Assembly (NCBI GenBank): GCA_003864495.1 | Contig: PEDN01001352.1 | Coordinates: 930,001 to 994,000 of the forward strand | Direction of reading: 5' to 3' | DNA: 64,000 bases | Source: Nemopilema nomurai | Taxonomy: Eukaryota > Cnidaria > Scyphozoa > Rhizostomeae > Rhizostomatidae | In this document: in pieces, positions 13,401-25,332 of the stretch | Layout of the letters: every line of letters begins with the position of its first letter | How positions within the stretch are numbered: the stretch's first letter is position 1 | Made by a program: the position numbers and the translations under genes | The notes under the pieces: generated by a model | Told to the model about the DNA's origin: nothing | The model's input: only the letters and a program-made list of their open reading frames with translations | The model's database searches: none

Positions 13401-15824
13401 TTTTTAATCGCAATGACCAACGGTTTATAGTTGTGGCAGATAACAAGAAACTAACTGGATTACGATTTGTTGCTGTGACAATCAAGGCGCATACTCAGTA
13501 ACTTCTAAAATGCATTAACTGACTATGCAGAGTTCGCTGTCAAATGTTGAATGCATAAACGTCCTTGGCTTTACACCATACCAACCTTGCAGCCTAACCG
13601 AATTTCGCATTGTGTTTAAAAGGTAGAGGCTAGCAACTTTTTGCAGAGCAACTCCGGATGCCACACGCATTTGGCTGGTGACAGGTGTGCCAACTGTACT
13701 GGGCATAATTAGGAGCGATTTGACTTTGCTAGGTGTGCTGTTTAACGAGCCCAATAGGTGGATACATTGCAAAAGACTTGAATGAATGCACTGTAACTGG
13801 CTCTGATCAGCGAATCAGAAACAGCTGCGAGGCATGGGAAAACACCACTAGAGGAATCTTTGCCACTCTAAACGCAAAACTTAGTAATCCAACGGATTAA
13901 CATTCTGGATTGCCTAAGATTGATTTGATGCACAAGTTCTGCCGTTGCGGCTAGAAGGATTTGCCAAATGTGGCAGAATCCACTCCTTTGCTAATGAAGC
14001 GAAATCTTAATTCGCCCAGTTCATGACAAAACAAAGCGTACCTTCAGTATGCACTGCATCTCTCATGATCTCCTCTTTCTGCTTTGTAACAATGGCCGAC
14101 TTACATAAAGGGCTTTGCGAGGACTGAAGTGGGGCGACGCATTGTTGAAGATTTGAAGGACATTGCGACTAAATTTCAATTTTCCAGCCTTTGAAGGACA
14201 ATTGGTCTGATTAGAAGATTGGTCTCTTGCTAGACACTATTGCTAGACACTTGCTAGACACCATAGTTTTTGTTTGAAAGAAAAGCAAAAGATGGAGCAG
14301 ATGAATTTGCTAAGAAAATTATCAGGATAAGAATCATTTTTACGTTTAAGGTTGGGTGTACATGAACTTGCATCTTTTCCTGTTCAAAAGAGCCAACAAG
14401 CGCAAAACCCTGATCTATTGAGTCGTCGAAGCTTTATAACTAGTTATATAATTGTACTTTTACAATCATTAAAGTTTTTAGGAAAAGTTCGGCATTGCAT
14501 ACAATATAAGATCTTCATCATGAAAAATATTGATATGATGATATAAAAGCACTCTGAAACGTTAAACGACATTAGATATTCCCAACTCTAAATGATATGT
14601 TGCCAAAGATGGCCGTCCTTCACTTTAAATTTGTTATTTCAAAATTTTCACCAGGTTAAATTATGATGTGCATATTAAAAAAAACACTCAGATTAATATT
14701 AGAACTATTTCTTCGATCGCCATGCAAGTGCTTGTGAGAACGCTACAGTAGATGCGAACTAGCATTCTCATAAATAGAAGCATAGGATCTATTTGATACT
14801 TGTCACCCGACGTGGAAAAGCATGGCGGTAGACTGCTTGATAAGAATTCAGTGGAATTCTGTTATCTTTTATTGGTAGCTCTAATCTCAATTTATTCAGG
14901 ACTTGCACTGTAAATTTAATCAGATCTCAGTCAGATTTATTCAGATTTATTGGATTTATTCATTACTCTCGCGATCTTCACCAATTGTTGCTTCGATTCA
15001 TCTTTTGAAATTTCCCAGAAAGTTGCTTATTTCCCAGAAGCTTAGCAGTACCTCTAAGGTTATTAATTCGAGGCAGCAAAAAAAGTCAAAAGCAAGTTAA
15101 AACGTTCCAAATACATACATTCTTAAAATATACAATTGAGTGGTATAAATTACAATAAACTCACCTAACATGAGTTTGTTTCTGCTCAGTAAAAATTCCA
15201 AGGTGATTTAACTAAAGTTTTTTTGGCGCATTATTAGCTTTGCATCATTGAATGGCATCTTTTCGGGAGAGATAATGAGTTGGTCATAAATCATTAAGAC
15301 ATACAGGCTAAAAATGTTGAATTTCTTCATTATACAAATGCAGATATCACGCTATACCACAAATTACGCAGACTTGGAGGAGATGGGACGTTTGGATATC
15401 TGGATGCAAAGCTGCAGACTTTATGTTAATCTGAAATTCATTCAAAAATGTTTCCTCGATTGTTGATGCAGATAAATATTGTCATGATATGCTGCCAAAT
15501 TATCACTGAATTTCACAATTTTGGTGTATTATTGGTAGTGAAGTCATCAACACTCTCCTTTCACCAATACAAAACTATTGCTGTAATCACTAATCTATTT
15601 TGCATTCACACAAAAATTGGATTTCCCTTTGTTCCAGGATCTTATGGACAACTGCACAATTAAGAACGGCAATATGCAGAAGATGATGTCCAAGCGAGAA
15701 CGCTGAAACCCAGTGAGTGCCTTTCTTGTTTCTCTCAGCGCTATCGCCAAATAAACTAAATGGAAGGACTTGGACGATGACTGAAACAATAATGCAAAAC
15801 ACTAACAGTCATAGCAGATTAGTA
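10422..15824. other. Intergenic stretch with one tRNA-like patch
   Basis: About 5.4 kb between the channel start and the HYLS1 stop. No exon series was recognised on either strand. The only structured candidate is a plus-strand patch at 12508-12579. It begins with an A-box-like TAGCCAAGTGGTTAGG and lacks a good B box, so it may be a degraded tRNA-derived SINE. Confidence 0.4.
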
Positions 15825-18800
15825 TCAAATCTTGGAAAGGGCGCATCTGACTTGCCACCTGAGGGCCTGTCTCTTTTTCTCAGTGGGAACTTGGTATTTG
15901 TTTTGCTTCATGAGGTGCTGCGGCCTCTACAAGTAACAAAACAACACATGAAATCAGCTTGATAAATATAAAAATTGGGAAATGAAGATAGAATAAAAAG
16001 CTAGTACTGCTTTGGAGAAATTTAAAAATAATGTTGAACTTCTTGAAAAAGGCTGCTTTAGAAGCCTATGCTTGTCTGGTCAAATGTCTTTAAGTCTGCT
16101 AATCTTTATCAAGTCATATTCATTGAATCAAAACAGTTTAGCTTGAGGACACGTCGGTGGGAAATTCTGTGAAACCAACTTTCAAGCATCAACATATTTA
16201 GTAATGATTATCAAAAACAATTCTCACAAATAGCAAAAGTAACAAACGTAAAGTAGGTAAAGAGCTCCAGTTGTTAAACTTAAAAAAAAGCTAGCAATGT
16301 TGGAGTCAGTCTGGAAATGGAGGAGTTTTTGTTTTTCCTTCAAATATATTTTTCATAAGTTAACTTTTCTATTTCATTAAAGAAACTTTCGTTGCTACTT
16401 GTCCAATTAAGAGAAGAATGACTAATAAAAACAGTGTTACGAATCTTTTTAAAGAATGAGAAGTTTCCAACGCCAAATCAAACAACACAACAAAATTATA
16501 ATAAAATAATTGGGTGAGGTGAATGTTTACCTCAACAACTTGACAGTTGAGCATCTGCTCCTAAAAACAAGTAAAATCAGCAATCATTAAGGTGTTAGGA
16601 TCACATGAATGAACATAGAATTAAAACTTCAACTAATTCAAGCAGCACCAAGTTTAGTTGTGAAAATAAAGAAGTGTGCTGAAAATAAAGAAGAGCGTGT
16701 GTAGCATTCATTTGCCTCTTTTCTTGTGCCAATTTCCAATTAACCAACTAACAAACGACTCAACGGCAGGGCCTTCGAACAATTCGAAACTAAGCAGCAT
16801 CACATAGTCAAATGAGACCAAAAACAGCTTCTTACCCTGACGTTCCATCGCAATGTGTCATGTCTGTTTTCTCCTGGCACTCTTTGCTGGCTCCATTCAT
16901 GCTTGAACTGGTGATATCTAAGCAGGAAACACTTTTGTACATCAGCACAAACAGAATCAACACTCACCAAAAAGCAAAGGCCATGTGATGCTACAAAAGC
17001 ATCGAATATCGAAGAAAATCGCGGAAATTTAGTATTTTAGTTTCCTAACAGAACATTTAAAAGAGACAATCGGAGAGGTATAGGTCAGCAGCAAAGCTCA
17101 GATTAATACAACATTTTGGGCATCGAAAAAGGGTTTCACAGGTACTTCTCCAATTAAACATTTTCTAATAAGCAAATAGTCTCATTACGCGAATACAATG
17201 GTGAAACTCATGACTCAGTAAAGCCGATAAATGCACCGTGGGCTTTTAAAGATATAAACGGCGGTACGTAACTCATGAAAATCCTTTTGATAAGTCTTAC
17301 AAGCTTGTCATTGAAAAAATCAGTCATACAAAAAACGAGAATCTTGATTTAGCAGTAAGGAAAAATTACATGTTTCATTTTTCTTTTATCAGCGCTTTAT
17401 GTCAAGAGGTGATCCCCCCATCCAATTACTGCATTGCTCTATCCAACGCTAATACGAACTAACTGGATGACAAGTATCAGCCGCCTCAATACAAGTCCCA
17501 ATTTTCTACTGAATGAGCATTAGCAATTGCAGCTGTCGTGAAATCATTATATTTCAGAAGATAACTTATCAAAGGGCTGTTATATCGGAGGTTTACAACC
17601 GGATTACATTGTTGATCGTTCGTTCTTAATGCAAGTATGATGCAGACTCAGTTAACATGGGAGTGCCTTGGAGACACTGCTCTGTTTACAAGCAACAAGC
17701 CACGTTTTTCGAACACGGATGCACATTCAAAAATACAAACCTGTTGACTGGGTCAAACCTTTTGCATCTTCCTTGGCCCGATGGTGCCGTTGATGGTCGA
17801 ATATCTAAAGAGAAAAACTTCACTTGTTCAATCTTATGGTATTTAAGCTATCATCTTACGTATAAGGGTACTTCGATCTCCATGCGGACTATAAACCTTA
17901 TCAGTTGCGGCAGTTCAGAGGATATATAACATAGCATTCTCCACTCAAGTGCGTTTAATGCTAGTGCCTCTTCAACTCATTGTCCTCAGTGTACTGTTTT
18001 TATTTGCTGGGTTTTAGAGGCAGCAAAAGGCAGACTCATAGCAAGGAGAGTGTGCCAGTTAAAGGGCGGTTACGTATACACGGGTAAAAGAGCACTTCGT
18101 GGAATGAAAACTAGTGGCTCAACAACGTGTGTACTGCGCTGAAAGCCAGCCGAGCGCCCATATCCTAAATGGCAAAGGCCATAGCATAGAAACTTAGAGA
18201 CACAAAAATGCACCAGCTGCCTAATTTGCTGCATGGCTGTCAAACAGGTGGATGGCAACTGCCACAGAGGTACATTGGTCATTTTTACAGGTGCTATTGA
18301 GGGGTGAAGGGTCGACTGCAGAATCTGTATGCTAAATATTTCCTGATGACATAGAAAACTCACAGGATGGGAGCTGCCTCCTTTCCAACTTCATGGCAGA
18401 TGATGAAGTTTCTGAAACCGAATCTGAGTATTTTTCGTCATTTCGACTTTTAATGGGTAAAGACTGGAGCCTCTCTTCAAGCAGAGTAATGTCTGATGCT
18501 TCGCTTTCTTCTTCTGTATGTGTTTCATCGAAAACTCGCGTTACACCATTTCTCTTTCTAAAAGGAAATACTCTGGGCTTAGATTCTTCAAGAAAACCCA
18601 GCACTATGTTTACAGCTTCTTTGAGAAGAGGAAAGAACGATTAAAGAAAAAAAGGGTTTCGAAACATAAGTCGGTGGGAGTGAAAGTTATCATTGATATT
18701 AGACGGAATGGCCCATTGATCTAGAAAGCAGGATTGTAAAATTGGTACAAATATTTATTACATTCACAAAGATCATTCAGGAAAGGTTTATTTTTGTTCA

Positions 18801-21800
18801 AGAATTTATAGAAATATAGTCATTAACAGATGATTACAAATATGGTATGTAACTTTGGATTATAATATGGATCTAAGGCATTAAACATAAAACTTTGGAA
18901 AATTCCATAAAATGTTCAACAGTTTTTTCCTTTACTCTGGAAGCAACTTAAATGGGAATTGGGAAACCTGAAAAGCTAATTTGAAATTTTAGGCACAAAA
19001 CAAACCTCGCAACTTTCCTTCTTGTTACTTGAGATGAAATGGATGAGTCAATGTTTGAATCAACTGTACTCAGAGAAGACATTGACAATATTGGTGAATT
19101 ATCCCTGCTTCCAAATTTATCACCATAGCCAAGATTTTCCTTCTCATAAACCTACAAAGTAAATGTGCAAAAGTCAATTGATATTTCCATGTGATATTAT
19201 CACTGGTTGGGAATAGGGCAGCAAATTTCACCCTTCCACTATGTTTAATTGCAAGAGCCACAAATAGAATCACCTCAAGGTACTACAGGATAACTGAACA
19301 AAATACATAATCATTTTCAATGTTATGACATTGTCCAATTAATTTATCCAAGCTTGCAAAATAATCTTATTTATGGTCTGCCATCTTCAAGATGCCATCA
19401 TAAATTTTACCATGATGTTGAGAAAGATTGTCTTATAATTAAGGCCTTCTACCTTTGACTTTGAAAATGGTACTCCTCTGGGAAGTTCTGTTCTTTCTGC
19501 AAAGTATTGTATTGACTCAGAAGCAAAAGAATCTCCATCATCTATAAAGACATGCATTATCAATTTAGTATTTTTTGCTGAGTTTGTTTTGTCAACAGTC
19601 TTGTTACATATGTTTTACTATGTTTTACTCTTCTATAGTCAGTGATCTATCTTGCAATTTAGAAAATTTAGGATCAAAACATTTTCTTACTCGTAAAGAA
19701 AATTATCATTCAAATATTTCAAAGTTAAGAGCAGAAAGATTGCTTGCACCATCAAGACATGCACAAATAGAAAGAATTTAAAAAACTATTTAGCACAACA
19801 TCAATGTAACTCCAGAGAAATTTTTTCAAAAGGGGATTTCAAGCTGAAACATAATTCAGACTTTAAATGTTTAACAGGGGAATAATGAAATAATCTAGAA
19901 ACTTACAAACTTTACATTACCAAAAAAACCAGTAAAAGTAATTATAGGTTTCAAGATAACCTGAAGCATCATCTGTTACTGAAAGGCTTCCATCTGAGCT
20001 CTTTGACATTTCATATTTGATTAAATCATCCAAGTCTGAACAAAGCAAGAAAGAGGTTATTAGAATCTGTTAACAATTTGATTTAGAATCCATCACTTCC
20101 AAGAATCTAGGAAAAATTCAGAGAATACTTTAGGTACAGGCCTTTATGGGAAGGGCATGCTGTCGCACGCGCACACCTGCTGCTTCCCGGGTGCGCAAAA
20201 TATCGCACACTTTCATTTATTTTGAAAGCAAAAATTTTTGATAATTAGTTTTGTGGGTTTCCGTGTTGAAATTAATTTTCAGGCCACTTCAAAGATGCTA
20301 GACACCCTGTCAGGATTTTGGATTAAATATCAATTTCCGGAATAATCATAATGCTAATCTATTTTTGCTTTTACCAAACCTCTTGACCCCTCTTGGCTGC
20401 AGCATTTCCAAAAAAGTCAATTTCAGAAAAAGAAACAGATTGGCAAAGAAGTAACCAAAACGCTACACTCTTGATATGCAAACTTCTTCATCCAAGGACA
20501 CAAGTGATAGCGATGACAGCATATTTTAAAACATTATAAAACTTTGATATTGATTGTCTTTTGTTGATATATCTTGGCACAGGAGATAAGGCGAGAATCA
20601 CAGCATGATACATCATATGCAGGTCCAGAAACATGCCATCTAACACTTGTTCATTTCATTATAACTGATAGCATTAGCATAAGTCACAAAGACACGTAGG
20701 AAGCAAGACATATTCAAAGGCATTGCAGAATGTGAATCTGGAGTCAAAATGCTGCTTATTGTAAAGAAAAGATGATATGTCATTTGTTGCCAGGCGAAAT
20801 TGAAACAAGCAATACATTGTGGATTACCAGTTCAATGTATATTGTTTGTTTTGTTGATGCAACGAGATACTCTTCTTTTGTGCAGTAGAGAGAAAATCAT
20901 AAACATCATTACCAAAGATAAATGTTCAAGATAAAGCCTTTTAACTGTTTGCTTGGGTTCCAAATATACTGCCAATAAGGCAACAAAGTGATGGCTTTCA
21001 GATGGTTTTGAGGGTTTAATGACCCATCAATTTGACTGAACGAATATTACCTAGAGAAGTCAACTAACTAATAAAAAGTCGGTTTGCAAGATGCAGGCAG
21101 TAGCTGGAGAAAGATGGATAGGATGCATGGTAGTTTGTTGTGATGAACCATGAAAAGATTATTAATGTTTCGCCTTGTGGTTTTACCTGATCTGAAATTT
21201 TGTCTAGTTCAATTCTATGAAAGATACAGACGTAGTCAGGTACAAAATTTTACAGAAAGTTACAAAATTGCATTCCGATGGTTGGTGATGAAATTCTAGT
21301 TCATTCAAGAAAAAGAAATATCTTTCATAATTAGAAAGTAATGAGACAATGTTTGTGTTCAATTGTTGTTAAAGAGATCACAGTGCTTTCTTCATGCAGA
21401 TCAAAAAGACTTAATAATCAGTAAATCTTTTAACAGGCGAACGAAATCAGGATGGAATTGCCAATCTACAGCCAGATGGGAGTGATGGCCGACACTTGAT
21501 CGACGGTACGAGTGAAACATAATTTTGCTATAACTTTTCGAAACTTTAACCTATAAACCTGCCGATGGTCTCATATTAATAGGCACATCAAATGCTATCG
21601 TTTGGCGTATAATTTATCTATGAAGGACCTGTGGATCATGGAGAGGTACGATACTGCATTAGCGACCTACAGAACATAGTAACTTGAAGACGAATAAAAC
21701 CATTGTCGGTAAAGTGAAAATATTGTGGCATAGAAATCTCCTAACTTGAATCAACGATAAAAGAGAGTCCGTAAGTGCTCACCCTGCATGAAAAGTTTAA

Positions 21801-21957
21801 GCTTTTCTTGTGGAATTCCGCCATATCCAAGCTCTTTGAGCTTTTTCCTTACTTCGGCGTCTGTGAAGGACATACTATCCGCCATCTTCAAAGTTGAATT
21901 TTGAATTTCGTTACTAGCCTCACTTTCAATTCGGATTTTTTGATCGTTTGTTTCCAT
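15825..21957 (-). CDS. HYLS1: HYLS1 centriolar protein (nine exons, complete)
   Basis: Nine minus-strand exons join in consistent phase: 21957-21783, 20035-19961, 19541-19453, 19151-19006, 18557-18364, 17804-17741, 16917-16836, 16560-16531 and 15926-15825. They total 957 nt, giving 318 residues plus TGA. The N-terminus has the conserved helix ending KELGYGGIPQEKLKLF, then DLDDLIKYE. Residues about 226-249 carry the HYLS-1 box (SYIRP, then KRFDPVNRY). Next come the YHQFKHEWS...RVPGENRHDTLRW block and a C-terminal PTEKKRQALRWQVR. Human HYLS1 is 299 residues, so the length fits. The family protein is a core centriole component, recruited by SAS-4/CPAP, that is needed for centrioles to form basal bodies and cilia. 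The first ATG is used as start. Another in-frame Met 24 residues on is possible. The exon 2 donor (GTTATC) is weak, the others are good. MOK, another cilium-associated gene, lies upstream in the same direction. Confidence 0.92.
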
Positions 21958-22348
21958 GACAATGGCTTGGAAACCTTTTCACTGACTCTCTTTCTGGTAT
22001 TAAAAAGCATCAAAAGCAAATTAAAGCGCAAAAATGTTGTGAAAAGGGTTTGAAAGAGCTATCTGTCCCAATATATGAACTATATGATGCATTTGAGTCA
22101 TTTGCTATAGAACATCTGACTGCCCTATTATCCTGCACTGTAGCTGAAGGTATAATTGTAGAAACGAGTTGTGATGGGTTTCTACTGACTGCGTTGCTCA
22201 ACCTCTATGGACGATCAGGGCCAAAGTTGTCTTATTTAACGTGCAGAGAACACGGAGCCAGGCCGAGAGAGAGAGATGACGCGTTGTCTGTTGTTTTCTG
22301 TAGCTCTGTTTCTGACTGACTCTGACTCACTTTACAATTATATTTATA
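21958..22348. promoter_or_regulatory. Presumed HYLS1 upstream region
   Basis: The 390 bases upstream of the HYLS1 ATG up to a Tc1-like remnant. No TATA box or clear RFX X-box was seen. Open frames on both strands here are short and match nothing I recognise. Confidence 0.3.
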
Positions 22349-23026
22349 CACTACCTTTCAAAAAGTCTTGGGACAATTCGAAGTTTCGAATCTTCTGGCG
22401 AATGAAAACAATTTAAGGCGATCAAAAAATGTATATCTTTTGAAACACTCCTATTATCCTTTAAAATGGTCTAAATAACGCAGTAAAAGCATCAACAAGT
22501 TGCAAAATTTCAGCTCTCTTTATTCATTATAATTAATTATCAGAATTTGAAACCTCTGCGCTTCGAGCAAATGTATCCTGTTTTTTTATCTCTCAATAAA
22601 GACCTTTCATGTCTTGGCGTCTGGAACTTCTTCGGTCTGCCAACCCTTGGCAAATCTTTCACGGTTCTAAATTTGAAGAACTTTTTGCATACATCGAAAG
22701 CTGCATTCATTTTAGCAGCCCACAATTGATGCAGTTTCTTGGTAGCTTTTACCATTATTTTAATAAAAGATAATTTCCAGAGGCTTCTCATAAGATATTT
22801 CACGACGTTTGATAACCTCCATGTTCATGTTTCTGGCCTAGAAAAATTTTACGGTTAATCTTTTTCGAATAATGTTGCAAAATTGAAATACTTCGAAACA
22901 TGAACAATGTGTTATGAAAGTTTCATGGAGTTATCTGGTTGTCGTACTTAATAAGAGAGGATCAAATGCATGTTTTTAAAGCTTTTATCATAAGCGTCTT
23001 TCGAAACTTCGAATTGCCCCAAGACT
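22349..23026 (-). mobile_element. Deleted Tc1/mariner-like DNA transposon
   Basis: Imperfect terminal inverted repeats of about 27 bp lie at 22364-22390 and 23000-23026. They share the core AGTCTTGGG(A/G)CAATTCGAAG followed by TTTCGAA. The outer 15 bases at the left (after a TA) have no counterpart at the right, so one end is eroded. Between the repeats a minus-strand frame (22803-22540) encodes a helix-turn-helix-like stretch ending VGRPKKFQTPRHERSLLR, characteristic of the N-terminal DNA-binding part of Tc1-type transposases. The catalytic DDE/D domain is absent, since the whole element is under 700 bp. It is non-autonomous. Confidence 0.75.
22540..22803 (-). pseudogene. Tc1-like transposase fragment (DNA-binding end only)
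   Basis: An 87-residue frame within the inverted-repeat element. The basic segment with TVKDLPRVGRPKKFQ resembles the second helix-turn-helix and GRP-type hook of Tc1/mariner transposases. A stop follows after RRGFKF, and no DDE region is present. The frame keeps its orientation relative to the right-hand repeat, as expected for an internally deleted copy. Confidence 0.6.
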
Positions 23027-23027
23027 A

Positions 23028-25332
23028 ACTAATCTAAGAATAAATTTGCTGACGAGGGATGAAAGAGGATGATGAAATGGTGTTGTAATGAGGATGGACA
23101 AATACCTTAAGGTTTAGCACAGTCTTGCTAAAATGACATGAATTGATAATCTAGAAACAAAATCATTTTACTTTCCGTCAAGTGCTGAAACTGGCTGAGA
23201 TATCAGCAAGTGGCCTAATGTGTATTATTGGCAATGACACAGTGCAACTCTCGATTTAAAGAATGTCTAGGGCTATGCTGGAAACGAGCACGGCAAGATT
23301 GTGCTAAAGATAATCCCAGACTTACACTGTAGTTCTCAAGGTAAAGGAAAGTGTCTCTGAAGACTAAGGAGTGACTTGGAAGATCCTAGTTTAGAATTTC
23401 CATGGCCAAGTCCTTTCATTGTTCTGTCGTTAACAAACAGTTTAAACAGATGGCAATTTGTCTTAGCTCAATGGTATTGCAATGTTTTTGTGGTTTTGGA
23501 AGATTTTAACTGGTGATCAAGGTATAACGAAACTTCAACTATAAAGAGGATTTCGACTTTTTCGCAAAACTTTTGATGCCGTTAAGACACAGGTGTGGAG
23601 TGACCAGAGCAGTTTTAGGCTACTGCTTCGAGTTTCATGCATAATGCCACCACCAGGCAACTGTACAAAGGGTTTTGGCGGGAAAGTCTCTCAAGTTATG
23701 ACTGCCGAACTGGGCTGCTGTTTAACGATTTAGATACCTTGCAAATTTATCATAATTTAAGAGGGAATTGGTACTTAGATCACCTAAAAACTCGATCAAA
23801 AACAGCCATTCTTGTATAAATAAAGACAAGGAGATAAAAGCGAGAAAGCACAGCAATGTGAAAAACCCATTATTGGATTTATCTACATATGGACAACATA
23901 CTTATTAATTACAATTAATATCTACAAGATATAAAAAATACATCTGAATCAAAATAGTACAATCTATGCAGCAATCAACAGCGTTATTTTAGAAAACAAT
24001 AGAAAATGAACGAATATAACAACAGCTAACCACAAACTGTCCCTAATCAATGCTTTAGCTTCCAAAAGAAAGCAACTATGGAGCTTAAAAGACTTGCATA
24101 CTGAGGCAAAAAAGCACAACAAATGATTTAAGTTACGAAACATGCAGAGAAGGGCACTTTCGAACAGTCGTGCCGCCTACGTCTCGAGCAAAAGTAATTC
24201 GTACATTTCGATTGGGTACGCGTAGAGCTCTCTAATGTCTAAAATGTATAATCATTACTCTATGATTCGTCATATGTCAGAGCCAATCAAAAGAAATCAG
24301 CTATTGCTCAAATTGAGCTGGGATTTTAGGGCTTAAACCTAGGGTCCAAATAATGGATATTCACTCTAGTGAGGGAACGAGCTGGATCCTTTAAGATTTC
24401 ACATATTAAAACCTTTTTGTAGTCAACTGTCAAATGGAACAACTAATTGGGATTTTCAATGCGACACTTTCCCAGCATCTCAAGACAGGGATCTTGTAAT
24501 TTCGCGAGGCATACATGGAAACATCAACGTATATTGTTAAAGCAAAATGGAATGAGGCAACAATAACGATTCGATACTTGAGCTATAAGCACCTCCAATG
24601 CCAAGAAAATAGCATGCAAAAAGAAACTTCTGAGTAAGTAGGAACAAGGTTCGTATGGCACTTGAAAGTCTGCTCGGGCATTTACGAAAGTTTTGTTGAA
24701 GAATCTATCCACAATCCAGAATGTCATACTGCTACTGCCCCCTGTATTTAATGACCCCGAAACTAAACGAGCTACACTTGGCAATTTGACTAAATCGATT
24801 CGTAGTAACATATCATATTACAAGAGACAGTAAAAAGCATCCTGTTAGCAAAGATTGCGGATGAATTTCTCTCCATCACCGAGGAAACTCTTCAACCAAA
24901 GTCCCTATTTATGTTACTAGACTATCTCAATCTAAAAACAGACTTTTACAGAAAAGAAGTTGTACCTTCAATTACATTTTTAAATGTCCTTTACAATTCA
25001 CTAAAATATGACGTCACATATGTATAACACAGACATCAAAAATATTTATTTATAGGCCAAAGTCTATTTTTGAGCCGAAGAAAGCAGTGTTCAGTTTTGT
25101 ACCCTGAAAATTTCTTTATTCCAGGTAAACAATATGAAAATATCCGTTTGCAATGTTGCAAAAAGATCACTGCATAACATGCTCCATAAAAATATTATTC
25201 TAAACGTCTTTCGACTTCATTTTTTAAAAATCGCTAGAAAGTTCATCGGCAGCTTGGCAGTACCGCAAAACTTCAAACAGAAAGCCCAGCTCTCATCATC
25301 CCGCCCCAGCGTTGTGACAAAAAAGGGACGAA
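23028..25332. other. Intergenic stretch between Tc1-like remnant and MOK 3' end
   Basis: About 2.3 kb of AT-rich sequence. Nothing coding or repetitive was recognised except candidate poly(A) signals for MOK close to its right edge. Confidence 0.4.
25115..25120 (-). promoter_or_regulatory. Candidate poly(A) signal of MOK
   Basis: AATAAA on the minus strand, about 210 bases past the MOK stop codon. A second copy on the same strand lies at 25045-25050. Position fits a 3' UTR end, but transcript data would be needed to choose. Confidence 0.4.

Noticed and set aside
18070..18363. 97-codon minus-strand frame inside HYLS1
   Set aside because: Joining any part of it to exon 5 in phase creates a stop. 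The exon at 17804-17741 fits both phase and the HYLS-1 box, so this is intronic.
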